Of a stretch of DNA of 64,000 nucleotides, positions 17,298 through 25,571 are shown piece by piece; the first letter of the stretch is position 1, and every line of letters starts with the position of its first letter. The notes under the pieces are model-generated. The model made no database searches. It saw nothing but the letters and a program-made list of their open reading frames with translations, and had not been told where the DNA came from. This DNA is from Marinobacter sp. (lineage in GTDB: Bacteria; Pseudomonadota; Gammaproteobacteria; Pseudomonadales; Oleiphilaceae). Where the stretch lies: assembly GCA_022565395.1 (NCBI GenBank), contig JAIUMV010000003.1, positions 1 to 64,000 of the forward strand, read 5' to 3'. The translations under genes and the position numbers were made by a program.

Positions 17298-17513
17298 TTA
17301 ACTGCGTGCAGACCTGCCGACCAGCAACAGGCCTACACCTGTCACGGACGCTGCGGCGCCAAGAATCAGAAGCCATAAGGTGGCGTCAGTAAAACGGCCG
17401 GTAAAGGCCTCTGTTACCTGATCCCCAAGGCTCTGGGAGGATTGGTAGGCCATGAACAGCAGAATCAGGCCGATCACAAGCAGTACCATAGCTAAAATGC
17501 TGCGACTCGCCAT
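17298..17513 (-). CDS. DUF3185 family small membrane protein
   Basis: A 71-residue protein with two transmembrane helices (about residues 6-23 and 45-65) joined by a polar loop SSQSLGDQVTEAFTGRFTDAT. The sequence matches the DUF3185 pattern, a family of small inner-membrane proteins in gammaproteobacteria often near stress genes. It lies 61 bases downstream of the PRC-barrel gene on the same strand and is probably cotranscribed. Function unknown. Confidence 0.85.
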   Translation of the reverse strand: MASRSILAMVLLVIGLILLFMAYQSSQSLGDQVTEAFTGRFTDATLWLLILGAAASVTGVGLLLVGRSARS

Positions 17514-17574
17514 GTCAGTCTCCTTATTGATCGCTAAAGGGCGCCCCTGTGAATGGGCGTGACTGTAAATCCAA

Positions 17575-18015
17575 TCATTTGGTGTAGTAGGACTCGATAG
17601 CTGAAGCCCAGGAGGGGTCCGCCATTTCCGGCCATTGGTCCTTGTCGAAGCTTGATGCCTTTTTCAGCCGGTCAAGATCCACGTCAAGGATAAAACGTTT
17701 GTTTTCGCGGTCGAGCTTGAGGGCCTTCCATGGAATCGCGAACAGGCGTTCACCTACGCCCAGAAATCCGCCCGACGACAAAACCGCGTAACGAATCTTG
17801 CCCTCCGTGATATCGAGCATGATGTCTTCAATCTTGCCGAGCTTCTCATCCTGCATGTTGCAGACTTCGTCACCGGTGACGGTGCTGGCACTCAGCAACG
17901 TGAGTGCAGGCTGCTTGTCATAGGCCAGGGTGCTGGCCTTGGGTTGGGTTGCTGAATCGCTCATTGGGGTGTCGTGAGATACCGGTTGGCTGGTATTGAC
18001 CTGGTGTTTGTTCAT
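17575..18015 (-). CDS. PRC-barrel domain protein
   Basis: A 146-residue protein. The start at 18015 is preceded by AGAGA; a longer frame begins in a poorly conserved Arg-rich stretch. The PRC-barrel (about residues 38-110) contains LSASTVTGDEVCNMQDEKLGK and IEDIMLDITEGKIRYAVLSS, then LFAIPWKALKL. The C-terminus is helical (FDKDQWPEMADPSWASAIES). Stand-alone PRC-barrel proteins of this form are frequent in stress-inducible clusters with CsbD and OmpA-like genes, as here; their ligand is generally unknown. Likely an operon with the DUF3185 gene. Confidence 0.88.
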   Translation of the reverse strand: MNKHQVNTSQPVSHDTPMSDSATQPKASTLAYDKQPALTLLSASTVTGDEVCNMQDEKLGKIEDIMLDITEGKIRYAVLSSGGFLGVGERLFAIPWKALKLDRENKRFILDVDLDRLKKASSFDKDQWPEMADPSWASAIESYYTK

Positions 18016-18343
18016 GAGTTGATCTCTGTGTGATTGTGTTGATTGAGGCCTGCGTTTAACCACAGCTTGCGTTTGTCGCAGGGCGAAGCTTCACGGTAAG
18101 GCAAGGCCGCGTTCCGGTCGGTACGCTACCTAACGTAGTGGTCTCATAGGATGCGGTTGGTGAACGAGTGCTTCTGGTGTTCGCTGGGTGCGCTTGCGTA
18201 CAGACATTCGAGAGCGAGGAGGCGACTCTGGAAGGGTGCATTCGTGCCGGCTGACTAACCTGGTATTCGCGAAGCGCAGATTGAGCCAGTTGCCATTGAG
18301 GCACTGGTAACAAGCACAAGTGTGATTAAACCAGGAGTCTTTC
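18016..18343. other. divergent promoter region, PRC-barrel and outer-membrane protein genes
   Basis: About 330 bases between two divergently transcribed genes. It should contain both promoters. A CAGGAG ribosome binding site lies just before 18344. I see no clear sigma-70 boxes, operator palindromes or small genes. Confidence 0.4.
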
Positions 18344-18895
18344 ATGACCAGAGTAAACACTGTGGCAATCAGCCTTTGCCTTCTCGTCGGTGCATTGCCT
18401 ATGGCCGCATCGGCACAATCCCCCCTCACTGGCCCAGCGCTGGGTGACCGGGAGTTTTCCATTTCAGGGACCGGCAGTAATGATCGCAGCTTCAATAGCG
18501 GAGGATTCGGGGTAAGCGGCGATCTGGGCTGGTACCTGCAAAACGATCTGGTTGCAGGTATCAGGCAGAGCGTCAACTACGCCAGTATCAAAGGGGAAAG
18601 TATCAAGGATGATTTCTGGAACGGTTCAACCCGAGGTTATCTGAACTATCAGTTTCTTGACGGTAGCGCGCGGCCCTTTGTCGGTGCCAGCCTTGGTGCT
18701 GTCTACGGAGATGGCGTGAAGAACAGCACCTTCGCGGGTCTGGAGACGGGCTTGAAGCATTACGTCCTTAACAAGACGTATTTTCTGGCCCGAGTGGAGT
18801 ACCAGTTTTTGTTCACCAGCACCCGTGATGCGTCCAACTCTTTTCGGGATGATGGTGCCTGGGCCTACACCGTTGGGTTGGGCTACAACTTCTGA
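18344..18895 (+). CDS. outer-membrane beta-barrel protein (OmpA/OmpX-like barrel)
   Basis: A 183-residue secreted protein. A typical signal peptide ends at ASA/Q (about residue 25). The mature part is made of alternating amphipathic strands (GFGVSGDLGWYLQNDLVAGI, then RGYLNYQFLDG) and ends in a C-terminal aromatic strand YTVGLGYNF, the signal for BAM-mediated insertion. Size suggests an 8-strand barrel. No OmpA peptidoglycan domain is present. It is bordered by stress-type genes, and a bidirectional hairpin follows at 18947-18970. Confidence 0.87.
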   Translation: MTRVNTVAISLCLLVGALPMAASAQSPLTGPALGDREFSISGTGSNDRSFNSGGFGVSGDLGWYLQNDLVAGIRQSVNYASIKGESIKDDFWNGSTRGYLNYQFLDGSARPFVGASLGAVYGDGVKNSTFAGLETGLKHYVLNKTYFLARVEYQFLFTSTRDASNSFRDDGAWAYTVGLGYNF

Positions 18896-18946
18896 CCCCA
18901 GGTAAGGCTTGCTCGAAGATAATTTGAGCAATTGACTGTAAGTAAA

Positions 18947-18970
18947 TAGGGGCCTTAATCAAGGCCCCTA
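18947..18970. terminator. bidirectional hairpin between convergent genes
   Basis: TAGGGGCCTT and its complement form a perfect 10-bp stem around the loop AATC. It lies between the outer-membrane protein gene and the convergent small disordered-protein gene and can serve both. The T-runs are short. Confidence 0.75.
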
Positions 18971-19002
18971 ACTACTTTCAGCTATTGCATCAGCCTATAA
19001 GG

Positions 19003-19176
19003 CTACTTCTGCTGCTTGCCTGCAGGCGGCTGTTGCTGGCCAGGCTTTTGTGGCTGGCGCTTCTGCTCTGACTGCTCTTGCTGGCGTTGCTTTTCGTTGG
19101 TTGGACGCTCACCTTGTTGCTGCTGCGGTTGGCGTGGGTTGGGGTTGTTGCCTTGTTTGTTTTGATCACTCATCAT
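19003..19176 (-). CDS. 57-residue Gln/Pro/Lys-rich disordered protein
   Basis: A short gene under 60 codons, supported by an excellent ribosome binding site (AGGAGA, 19182-19187) seven bases from the ATG pair at 19171-19176. The product starts MMSDQNKQGNNPNP and is almost wholly Gln, Pro, Lys, Arg, Glu, Asn and Gly, with repeated Q-P-Q-K blocks and no hydrophobic core, so it should be intrinsically disordered and basic. It is convergent with the outer-membrane protein gene and shares its terminator. Its position among CsbD, PRC-barrel and GlsB genes suggests a stress or envelope-associated role. Low-complexity composition makes homology hard to judge. No family is recognised. Confidence 0.8.
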   Translation of the reverse strand: MMSDQNKQGNNPNPRQPQQQQGERPTNEKQRQQEQSEQKRQPQKPGQQQPPAGKQQK

Positions 19177-19428
19177 GGTTTCTCCTGAAATGCCTCGCTA
19201 TCCGCGAAGCTCAGGACCAGTATTGCTGATTGCTTTGTGTAGGTCGGTACGGTGAGCAACATTGCAGGGGCACCGATGCTTCCGGGTGCTGGTGATTACT
19301 GTGTTGCGGGGGATGTGGTGTGCCAGGACTGCCCGCTGACACGATGGTTCATTGGCTTTACTGGAGGCATGGCGTGGTTCTGGGCTATCAGATGTTGTGG
19401 CGTGGCCTTAATGAGGCCACCGATGAGG

Positions 19429-20445
19429 TCATTGATGCTTGTCGTGCCCATTCTCGTTGCCATTACCCCGGCTGCCTTTTTTTGCGGTGTACATGGAGGT
19501 GTCGGCGTGGTGCATCAGGGCGTCGGCATCCAGCCCGTTCTCCGGGTAAATGCTGATGCCTATGCTGAGGCTTACCTGAAACTCGTGGCCATCGATCATC
19601 CGTGGTGCTTGAAATCGTGCCAGCAACTTTTCGGCGATCTGTACCGCGTCATCTCGTTCATTAATCTCCGTCAGTAACACCACAAACTCATCGCCGCCAT
19701 GTCGGCAGACGGTATCGGTTGTACGCACGCAGGCGCTGATCTCCGTCGCGACCTCCTGTAGCAGGTGGTCACCAACGCTATGGCCGAAGGTGTCGTTGAT
19801 TGCCTTGAAGTGATCCAGATCCAGAAACAGCAAGGCGATATGCTTGTTGTGGCGGTGTGCCATGCCAACCGCCTGGGTGAGCCGCTCCATGAGCAACATC
19901 CGGTTGGGCAGGCCGGTCAGAAAGTCGTGCTGGGCGTGATGGCTCATTTTCTGTATCTCTGAGCCGGACCGGCTGGCATCATGGAATACAATCACGGCAC
20001 CGGCCACCTGTCCCTTGCTATCGTGAATGGGTGCGGCAGAGTCCTCAATGGCCAGGTCGCTGCCGTCGCGGCGCACCAGTACGCTGCCCAGCGCCAGTTC
20101 CACGATTTTCCCTTCGTCGATGGCGCGCTGGCCCGGGCTGACTGCACGCTCGCGGGTGGTACCGTCGAAAATAAAGAATACCTGCTCGACCGCCCGGCCG
20201 ATGGCTTGTTCGCTTGACCAGCCTGTCATTGCCTCGGCCACCTGGTTGAGGTAAATCACCTTGCCGTCGGGGTCAACCACGAGCACGGCGTCGCCGATGG
20301 CATCCAGTGTGATCTGAGCCATATCTTCGAACGAGAAGGCATCAAACGAGCCCATCGGGCGTTTTCTGGCCTCGCAGGCGCTGCAGCTCGAATTCGTCGC
20401 TCCCGGGTTCTTGGTGGTGGCGCCATCCGTCGTTAAGGTTGTCAT
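19429..20445 (-). CDS. PAS-GGDEF diguanylate cyclase
   Basis: A 338-residue soluble protein from ATG 20445, preceded by AAAGG. Residues about 40-165 are a PAS domain (DAIGDAVLVVDPDGKVIYLN). Residues about 170-335 are a GGDEF domain with intact active site HGGDEF, the DHFKAINDTFGH substrate loop and a product-inhibition RxxD site (RTTD) exactly five residues before GGDEF. It should make c-di-GMP from GTP and be feedback inhibited. A PilZ protein elsewhere in the window (61865) is a possible receptor class. The flanking genes suggest a role in surface or stress adaptation. No EAL domain. Confidence 0.93.
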   Translation of the reverse strand: MTTLTTDGATTKNPGATNSSCSACEARKRPMGSFDAFSFEDMAQITLDAIGDAVLVVDPDGKVIYLNQVAEAMTGWSSEQAIGRAVEQVFFIFDGTTRERAVSPGQRAIDEGKIVELALGSVLVRRDGSDLAIEDSAAPIHDSKGQVAGAVIVFHDASRSGSEIQKMSHHAQHDFLTGLPNRMLLMERLTQAVGMAHRHNKHIALLFLDLDHFKAINDTFGHSVGDHLLQEVATEISACVRTTDTVCRHGGDEFVVLLTEINERDDAVQIAEKLLARFQAPRMIDGHEFQVSLSIGISIYPENGLDADALMHHADTSMYTAKKGSRGNGNENGHDKHQ

Positions 20446-20566
20446 CCGGATACCTTTGGTCAAGAAATTGATCAAGAGTCCCCAGCTTAGGCAAGGCACT
20501 CCACCGGGTCTGTACGGCAACACACCAACTTCTCATATTGCGGAGACGGGCTTGCCGCCCCAGCTG

Positions 20567-21298
20567 TTATCGAATCCTGCGGCAGGGGGTATTCAGTAAA
20601 CGATCTGATTCCTTTTTCACAACGGCATAGCACTCACAGCACAGCGTCTCAAGCTTAGGGCGGTCCAACACTTCGATATGACCGCGCTTATAGGCGATGA
20701 CGCCGAGATGCTGCAATCGGCCCGCGGCTTCAGTCACGCCTTCCCGGCGCACACCCAGCATGTTGGCGATGAGCTCCTGGGTCATGACCAGATGGTTTGA
20801 GGGCAGCCGGTCAAGTGATAGCAGCAGCCAGCGACACAGCTGCTGGTCAATAGAGTGGTGGCGGTTGCACACGGCGGTTTGGGCCATTTGGGTGATCAAA
20901 GCCTGGGTGTAGCGCAGAACCACTGACATTAACTCGCCGTGGCGGTTGAACTCATCAATTAGCCGTTGCCCTGGCAGCCTGAACGCAGTACCTGCGCTCT
21001 GCACAATAGCGCGGCTCGATGTGCTTTCGCCGCCCATAAACAAGGATATGCCCACCAGGCCATCGTTACCGACGATGGATATTTCCGCCGATGCACCGCT
21101 TTCCATAACGTAGAGCAATGACACGATGCTGTCAGTGGGGAAATACACATGACGCATTCTATCCCCGGGCTCGTAGAGCACCGTTCCGATAGGCATGGAG
21201 GTTTCTTCAAGGTAAGGGAAAATGCGCTGCTGGATTTCAGTAGGCAATGCAGCGAGCAGGTGGTTTTGAGTTGGGCAGGGCGCCGTGGACATCGTCAA
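20567..21298 (-). CDS. Crp/Fnr family transcriptional regulator 1
   Basis: A 243-residue regulator with an N-terminal cyclic-nucleotide-binding-like beta-roll (about residues 20-140; VLYEPGDRMRHVYFPTDSIV) and a C-terminal winged helix-turn-helix (LVMTQELIANMLGVRREGVTEAA). No FNR-type N-terminal cysteine cluster is present. The cyclic-AMP phosphate-binding arginine context of Crp is not preserved, so the ligand is uncertain. A Cys pair (LCCEC) sits in the C-terminal tail and is shared in part with the neighbouring paralogue. The adjacent paralogue (21420) has the same orientation and architecture, implying duplication. Confidence 0.9.
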   Translation of the reverse strand: MTMSTAPCPTQNHLLAALPTEIQQRIFPYLEETSMPIGTVLYEPGDRMRHVYFPTDSIVSLLYVMESGASAEISIVGNDGLVGISLFMGGESTSSRAIVQSAGTAFRLPGQRLIDEFNRHGELMSVVLRYTQALITQMAQTAVCNRHHSIDQQLCRWLLLSLDRLPSNHLVMTQELIANMLGVRREGVTEAAGRLQHLGVIAYKRGHIEVLDRPKLETLCCECYAVVKKESDRLLNTPCRRIR

Positions 21299-21419
21299 TG
21301 CATTCCTTTACCAATCCACTTGTGCAGGAGATTGTAGTTTACCGGTCACTGGTTAGATAGGCGGTAGTACGCAACCCGCGCACAAGTGTTGTGTGAGGAA
21401 GGGGAGTCTGGTGCGGGCT

Positions 21420-22208
21420 CTACTTGCCGTCTGTACGGTACCGCACATAAGGGGAGGTTTTTCCAGGCGGTGAATGGGGGGTTGTGTCGTGTACTGAGCT
21501 TACCCGGTAGCATTCACAGGCCTTGGCCTCAAGCCCCCTGCGATTGAGAATGGAGACCTTGCCGCGACGATAATGAATCAGCCCGTCCCGCTGTAGCTTT
21601 ATGGCCGCAAGGGTAACGGCTCCACGCTGCACGCCCAGTATCCCGGCCAGCAGTCGGTGCGTCATTGGCAAGTGATTGGTTTGGTCCCGGTCATGGGCTA
21701 GCAGCAAGGTGCGTGCCAGACGCTCCTCCACACTATGAAAGCGCACACAAACGGCTGTTTGCTGTAGCGCAGCATAAACTGTAAATAAGTAACGTTGCAC
21801 AATCTGTAGCAGTGCCGGGTGATCCCTGAGGGCTTTTTGGAGTTGCTTGGCTGTTACCTGTAGCGCTATACACGGCGTTTGAACAACGCTGCGTTGGGAC
21901 GCGAGATTGATGTTCAGTGCCAGGGTGGCGCCCAGCATACCCTGATAACCGATGCTTTCTGTCTCAAATGGCGGGTGGCCCGAGCACTGACTGGCCAGAG
22001 AGATGGCGCCACGAACCGGAAAATAGGCATGCCTGTAGGGCTGGCCCGCTTCACTGAGCACCGTGCCGACGGCGAGTTCAATGGGCTCACACAAAGCCAG
22101 GACTGCAGCGCGTTGTAAAGGCGGTAAACAATCAATCAGATGATTTCCGCCTCGGAGCCTGGGGTGAGATGCGTAGTCTTCCTTTAACGACATGTCTGTT
22201 AATGACAT
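21420..22208 (-). CDS. Crp/Fnr family transcriptional regulator 2
   Basis: A 262-residue paralogue of the neighbouring Crp/Fnr gene. ATG 22208 follows GGGAGA; a GTG/ATG five codons upstream has no such site. The sensor beta-roll includes VLSEAGQPYRHAYFPVRGAISL, and the HTH includes LPMTHRLLAGILGVQRGAVTLAA. The C-terminal tail keeps KACECYRV, matching the CCECYAV of the other copy. The two lie head-to-tail with a 121-base gap. The csbD gene begins divergently about 300 bases away and may be a target. Confidence 0.9.
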   Translation of the reverse strand: MSLTDMSLKEDYASHPRLRGGNHLIDCLPPLQRAAVLALCEPIELAVGTVLSEAGQPYRHAYFPVRGAISLASQCSGHPPFETESIGYQGMLGATLALNINLASQRSVVQTPCIALQVTAKQLQKALRDHPALLQIVQRYLFTVYAALQQTAVCVRFHSVEERLARTLLLAHDRDQTNHLPMTHRLLAGILGVQRGAVTLAAIKLQRDGLIHYRRGKVSILNRRGLEAKACECYRVSSVHDTTPHSPPGKTSPYVRYRTDGK

Positions 22209-22510
22209 TGCGTTCTCCCACAATGTAAACCCGCATGGTGCTTGGTGGTGAAGTCCAGAGACTGGTTATTGTGAAAATATGAAGCAATGACAGGGGTACT
22301 TCTGTTCGCTAGACCACCGAGGCTCCTCGGATCTTCAAGTTACCTGCAGAAAGCAGGCATCTGCATGCCACCTGCCATCTTGAGCGCGCTTGCGTGTGAC
22401 AGCGTACAGACCAGGCTTTTACTGCGAGGCAAAGTGGCTTCTCGGCGGTCCGTTGCGTGTGATTCTCAGCTGGCTGCCCGATCCGTCCCGGTCTGAAAAG
22501 GAGAAACGAA
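22209..22510. other. divergent promoter region, Crp/Fnr 2 and csbD
   Basis: About 300 bases between divergent genes. AAAAGGAG lies directly before csbD. No complete TTGAT-N4-ATCAA-type site or other operator is visible and no small gene is supported. Confidence 0.4.
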
Positions 22511-22714
22511 ATGAACAAAGACACGCTTCAAGGCAACTGGAAAGAGTTTAAAGGTAAAGTAAAACAACAGTGGGGCAAGCTGACAGATGATCGGCTTGAT
22601 GTGATTGCTGGCAAGCGCGATGAGCTGGCCGGCGAAATCCAGACCGCTTATGGCCTGACAAGGGAAGAGGCTGAGAAACAGCTTAAATCCTTTGAAGACG
22701 CCCACAAAGACTGA
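22511..22714 (+). CDS. CsbD family stress-response protein
   Basis: A 67-residue charged helical protein with the CsbD signature: GNWKEFKGKVKQQWGKLTDD followed by a DELAGEIQTAYG segment. It corresponds to E. coli YjbJ; the family is strongly induced in general stress and stationary phase, molecular role unknown. Start is supported by AAAAGGAG. It is a single-gene unit closed by a strong hairpin at 22735-22761. Confidence 0.95.
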   Translation: MNKDTLQGNWKEFKGKVKQQWGKLTDDRLDVIAGKRDELAGEIQTAYGLTREEAEKQLKSFEDAHKD

Positions 22715-22734
22715 GCCGGGCCCGTTTCGGCTCA

Positions 22735-22761
22735 CTGCCTGCGGTGGTTCACCGCAGGCAG
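22735..22761 (+). terminator. csbD terminator hairpin
   Basis: CTGCCTGCGGTG and its complement flank a 3-base loop, giving a 12-bp perfect stem, followed by the T-rich TTCTTCCCTTT. A convincing intrinsic terminator. Confidence 0.85.
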
Positions 22762-22950
22762 TTCTTCCCTTTAGTTTCTTAGTTTCACCCTGTCAGAATC
22801 CTCAGACATAGTCATTCGACCTCCTTCTCAGGCCGACTTTGCGCAAAAAACTCCCCCATCGGTTCGCTAGCATACAGAGTGGCTGCTCCCATAGGCCTAT
22901 AGTCGAGGAGTCAGAGTCCGGCTTCGTCCGGCTCGCAAGGGAGAATCAAC

Positions 22951-23352
22951 ATGTATCAGTCAATTAACCAAAGGTTTGGAGATCGTATCCGTGGCGCTTT
23001 GACCATAGGCGTGGCAACGGTCCTGCTGACGGCGTGTGTCACCTCGCCGCAACCACCTACTGGTGCACTGACGGCGGCTGAGGAGGCTATAGCCAGTGCG
23101 GAACAAGCCGGTGCGCGGCAACATGCGGGGGCCGAATTCGATGAGGCCATGCAAAAGCTGGAAAAGGCGGAGCAGTCTGTTCGCGCGGAGCGCATGACAG
23201 AAGCTGAGCGGTTGGCGCTGGAAGCAACAATCGCAGCGGAACTTGCATCAGCGCGCACCGAGTCTGCCAAGGCGGCTGCTATTAATCGGGAAATGGGGCG
23301 CGGTGCAGATGCTTTAACTGAAGAAATGCGGCGCGCAGGAGACCAGCAATGA
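22951..23352 (+). CDS. DUF4398 lipoprotein
   Basis: A 133-residue lipoprotein with signal peptide and lipobox LLTAC (lipidated Cys about residue 29). The mature part is a long Ala/Glu-rich helix bundle (AGAEFDEAMQKLEKAEQSV), typical of DUF4398. The stop overlaps the start of the next gene (ATGA at 23349-23352), so the two are translationally coupled. The downstream protein carries a related helical segment before its OmpA domain. Probably part of an outer-membrane stress complex. Confidence 0.88.
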   Translation: MYQSINQRFGDRIRGALTIGVATVLLTACVTSPQPPTGALTAAEEAIASAEQAGARQHAGAEFDEAMQKLEKAEQSVRAERMTEAERLALEATIAAELASARTESAKAAAINREMGRGADALTEEMRRAGDQQ

Positions 23353-24221
23353 ACATTCACACAGGTCAAACCATCAAACGGGGATTCCGGCTTTCCGCGT
23401 TGGTGCTCTCATCGGTTCTGGTTACATCCTGTGCCATGAGCCCCGCGCCACCTCAAGGTGCCGAGAATGCACGCAATCAACTGACACTGCTGCAGCAGGA
23501 TCCTGCCCTGGCGGACCGTGCCCGGGTTGAAATCAGAGCCGCGGAAGAGGCGGTACGTATCGCAGAGCAGCCGCTGGCTGCAGACGATGCAGCGCTGGGC
23601 GAGCACAGGGTGTACATGGCGGAGCGGGCAGTAGCCATCGCTGAAACCAGGGCCACGACCCGGTATGCCGAGGATCAGCGACTCCGGCTTGGCGAGGAGC
23701 GCGATGCCGCAAGGTTACAGGCTCGAACCCTCGAAGTTGACCGGGCTCGCAGTGCCGCGGATGCGGCACGGGTCTCGGAGGCCGATGCTGCGGCTGCTGC
23801 CACGCTGGAGCGGTCTGAGTTTCAACGGCAGATTGACGCTCTGCAGGCTGAAATAACGGATCGTGGTGTGGTGCTGACGCTGGGTGATGTGCTCTTCGCC
23901 ACAGGCAGTGCCGAGCTTCAACGGGGCGCCAGTAGCAATCTCGACAGGCTGGTGAGCTTTCTGAGTCAGTACCCTGACCGCCGCGCGCACATTGAGGGGC
24001 ATACGGATAGCGTTGGTAGCGTTGAATACAACCAGTCGCTGTCGTTACGTCGTGCCGATTCCGTCAGAAGCTATCTGACCCAGAGGGGTGTTGCCCCGCA
24101 GCGTCTTACCACATCAGGCGTGGGGATGGATCGGCCGGTAGCAAGCAACGCAAATGCAGCGGGCCGGCAGCAGAACCGTCGTGTCGAAATCATCATCGAG
24201 AACCCGGATAGACCCCGGTAG
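23349..24221 (+). CDS. OmpA-family lipoprotein with DUF4398-like helical region
   Basis: A 290-residue lipoprotein: signal peptide with lipobox VTSC (Cys about residue 28), a long Ala/Glu/Arg-rich coiled coil (about 35-165), then an OmpA-like peptidoglycan-binding domain (about 174-285) with the motif IEGHTDSVGSVEYNQSLSLR and the RRVEI C-terminal strand. The Asp and Arg residues that contact diaminopimelate are present. It should tether outer membrane to cell wall. Start overlaps the DUF4398 gene by four bases. It forms the second gene of a two-gene operon. Confidence 0.94.
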   Translation: MNIHTGQTIKRGFRLSALVLSSVLVTSCAMSPAPPQGAENARNQLTLLQQDPALADRARVEIRAAEEAVRIAEQPLAADDAALGEHRVYMAERAVAIAETRATTRYAEDQRLRLGEERDAARLQARTLEVDRARSAADAARVSEADAAAAATLERSEFQRQIDALQAEITDRGVVLTLGDVLFATGSAELQRGASSNLDRLVSFLSQYPDRRAHIEGHTDSVGSVEYNQSLSLRRADSVRSYLTQRGVAPQRLTTSGVGMDRPVASNANAAGRQQNRRVEIIIENPDRPR

Positions 24222-24267
24222 GCTTGGGCTCGTAGTTGCAGTGGGCCATTAAGTCGAGACGGGAAAT

Positions 24268-24294
24268 TGCCCGGTGTCACGTTCATACCGGGCA
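24268..24294 (+). terminator. hairpin after the OmpA-lipoprotein gene
   Basis: TGCCCGGT and ACCGGGCA form a perfect 8-bp stem with an 11-base loop, followed by an AT-rich run. Probable terminator of the DUF4398/OmpA operon. Confidence 0.55.
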
Positions 24295-24358
24295 GTTAAA
24301 ATCATTTCGTTCGCACAGTTAAGTCTGTGACTGGCCTGGCGCGGACATTGGAGGCAAC

Positions 24359-24610
24359 ATGGATATCATGAGTTTAATCATTTTTTTGGCTATTGGTGCG
24401 TTGGTTGGCTGGCTTGCAGGTAACCTGGTTAAGGGAAGCGGATTTGGACTTCTTGGCAATATCGTTGTCGGGATCATCGGTGCCTTACTGGGTGGTTTTC
24501 TGTTTGGCCTGTTTGGTATTACTGCGGGTGGGCTCCTGGGTTCTATCATTATGGCGACCATCGGTGCAGTCATTCTGCTGTTCGGTGTGAGTTTGGTGAA
24601 GCACGCCTGA
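24359..24610 (+). CDS. GlsB/YeaQ/YmgE family stress-response membrane protein
   Basis: An 83-residue small membrane protein with three glycine-rich hydrophobic segments (IIFLAIGALVGWLAGNLVKG, then NIVVGIIGALLGGFLFGLFG and a C-terminal IMATIGAVILL). This is the transglycosylase-associated-protein (YeaQ) family, regularly induced by acid or osmotic stress. It is monocistronic and is followed by a GC-rich hairpin. It completes a group of stress-type genes on this side. Confidence 0.94.
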   Translation: MDIMSLIIFLAIGALVGWLAGNLVKGSGFGLLGNIVVGIIGALLGGFLFGLFGITAGGLLGSIIMATIGAVILLFGVSLVKHA

Positions 24611-24613
24611 CTG

Positions 24614-24633
24614 GGGCCCCTTATGAGGGGCCC
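24614..24633 (+). terminator. hairpin after the GlsB gene
   Basis: GGGCCCCT and AGGGGCCC form a perfect 8-bp stem with a 4-base loop three bases after the stop. No T-run follows directly, so assignment as an intrinsic terminator is moderate. Confidence 0.6.
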
Positions 24634-24753
24634 TGATCATTGCCGTCTTGCGTTTTTCCTGACTGGGATCAGTGTTAGCCGGGCAGTTATGGCATAACTT
24701 GCTATGGTGTAGGCAGGGGTTATAAACCGGAAACTGACATAGAAAGGAGCTGC

Positions 24754-25521
24754 ATGATGAGCAGGTTGAGTGGAAAAGTGATTGTGATAACCGGCGGAGC
24801 GGGTGGTATCGGTGAGGCCACCGCCAGGATGGCGTATGCCGAGGGCGCCAGCGTCGTTATTACTGATCTTGAGTCAACGCCCGTGGAGGCCATTGCCCGG
24901 TCACTGGGTGAACGTGCAGTGGGCCTGGCGGTGGATGTCAGCCGCCGTGAAGACAACGAACGCATGATTGCAGCGGCACTGGAACACTTTGGCCGGGTGG
25001 ATGGTGTCTTTCTGAATGCTGGTATTGAAGGCGAGGTGGGGCCGTTTGATTCCCGCTCCGATGCTGCGTGGGAGAAGGTCTTTGCTGTCAACGTCCATGG
25101 CGTGCGCTTTGGGGTGGAGGCCGCACTTCCTGGCCTGCGTAAAGCGGGGGGTGGAAGCATTGTGGTTACGTCCAGCGTGGCCGGTTTGCGCGGTGCAGCA
25201 GGGTTGTCGCCCTATGTAAGCAGCAAGCATGCAGTGGTGGGGATGATGCGATGTCTGGCAGCAGAACTGGGGCCGGAAGGTATCCGTGTCAATACCCTGA
25301 ACCCCGGGCCGGTGGACAACCGCATGATGCGCTCTATTGAAGAGCAGGCGAATCCCGGGCATGGGGAGGAGGTACACAAGATGTTTGCCTCCAGAGTGCC
25401 GCTGGGGCGCTATGTCACCAATGAGGAGTGTGCGGCTATGGCGGTGTTCCTGTTCTCTGACGGCGCCACCGGTTGTAACGGCAACACCTATGTGGTGGAC
25501 GGCGGCTACTGCGCCCAGTAG
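24754..25521 (+). CDS. short-chain dehydrogenase/reductase
   Basis: A 255-residue classical SDR. The cofactor motif TGGAGGIG lies near the N-terminus with an acidic residue after the second strand (VVITDLES), suggesting NAD rather than NADP. NAG, the catalytic Ser (VVTSSVAG) and Tyr-Lys (SPYVSSKHAV) follow in the usual order, and the C-terminal VDGGY is standard. GAAAGGAG precedes tandem ATG codons. It resembles 3-oxoacyl-ACP or steroid dehydrogenases; the substrate is not determinable. Confidence 0.93.
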   Translation: MMSRLSGKVIVITGGAGGIGEATARMAYAEGASVVITDLESTPVEAIARSLGERAVGLAVDVSRREDNERMIAAALEHFGRVDGVFLNAGIEGEVGPFDSRSDAAWEKVFAVNVHGVRFGVEAALPGLRKAGGGSIVVTSSVAGLRGAAGLSPYVSSKHAVVGMMRCLAAELGPEGIRVNTLNPGPVDNRMMRSIEEQANPGHGEEVHKMFASRVPLGRYVTNEECAAMAVFLFSDGATGCNGNTYVVDGGYCAQ

Positions 25522-25571
25522 TTATGCTTTCTCAGGGGCGGGGCGGACGCAGAGGCCTGTGTCTGCCCGCT

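Noticed and set aside
20468-20475. TTGATCAA as an FNR/Crp site
   Set aside because: The two half-sites overlap; the four-base spacing of the consensus is missing.
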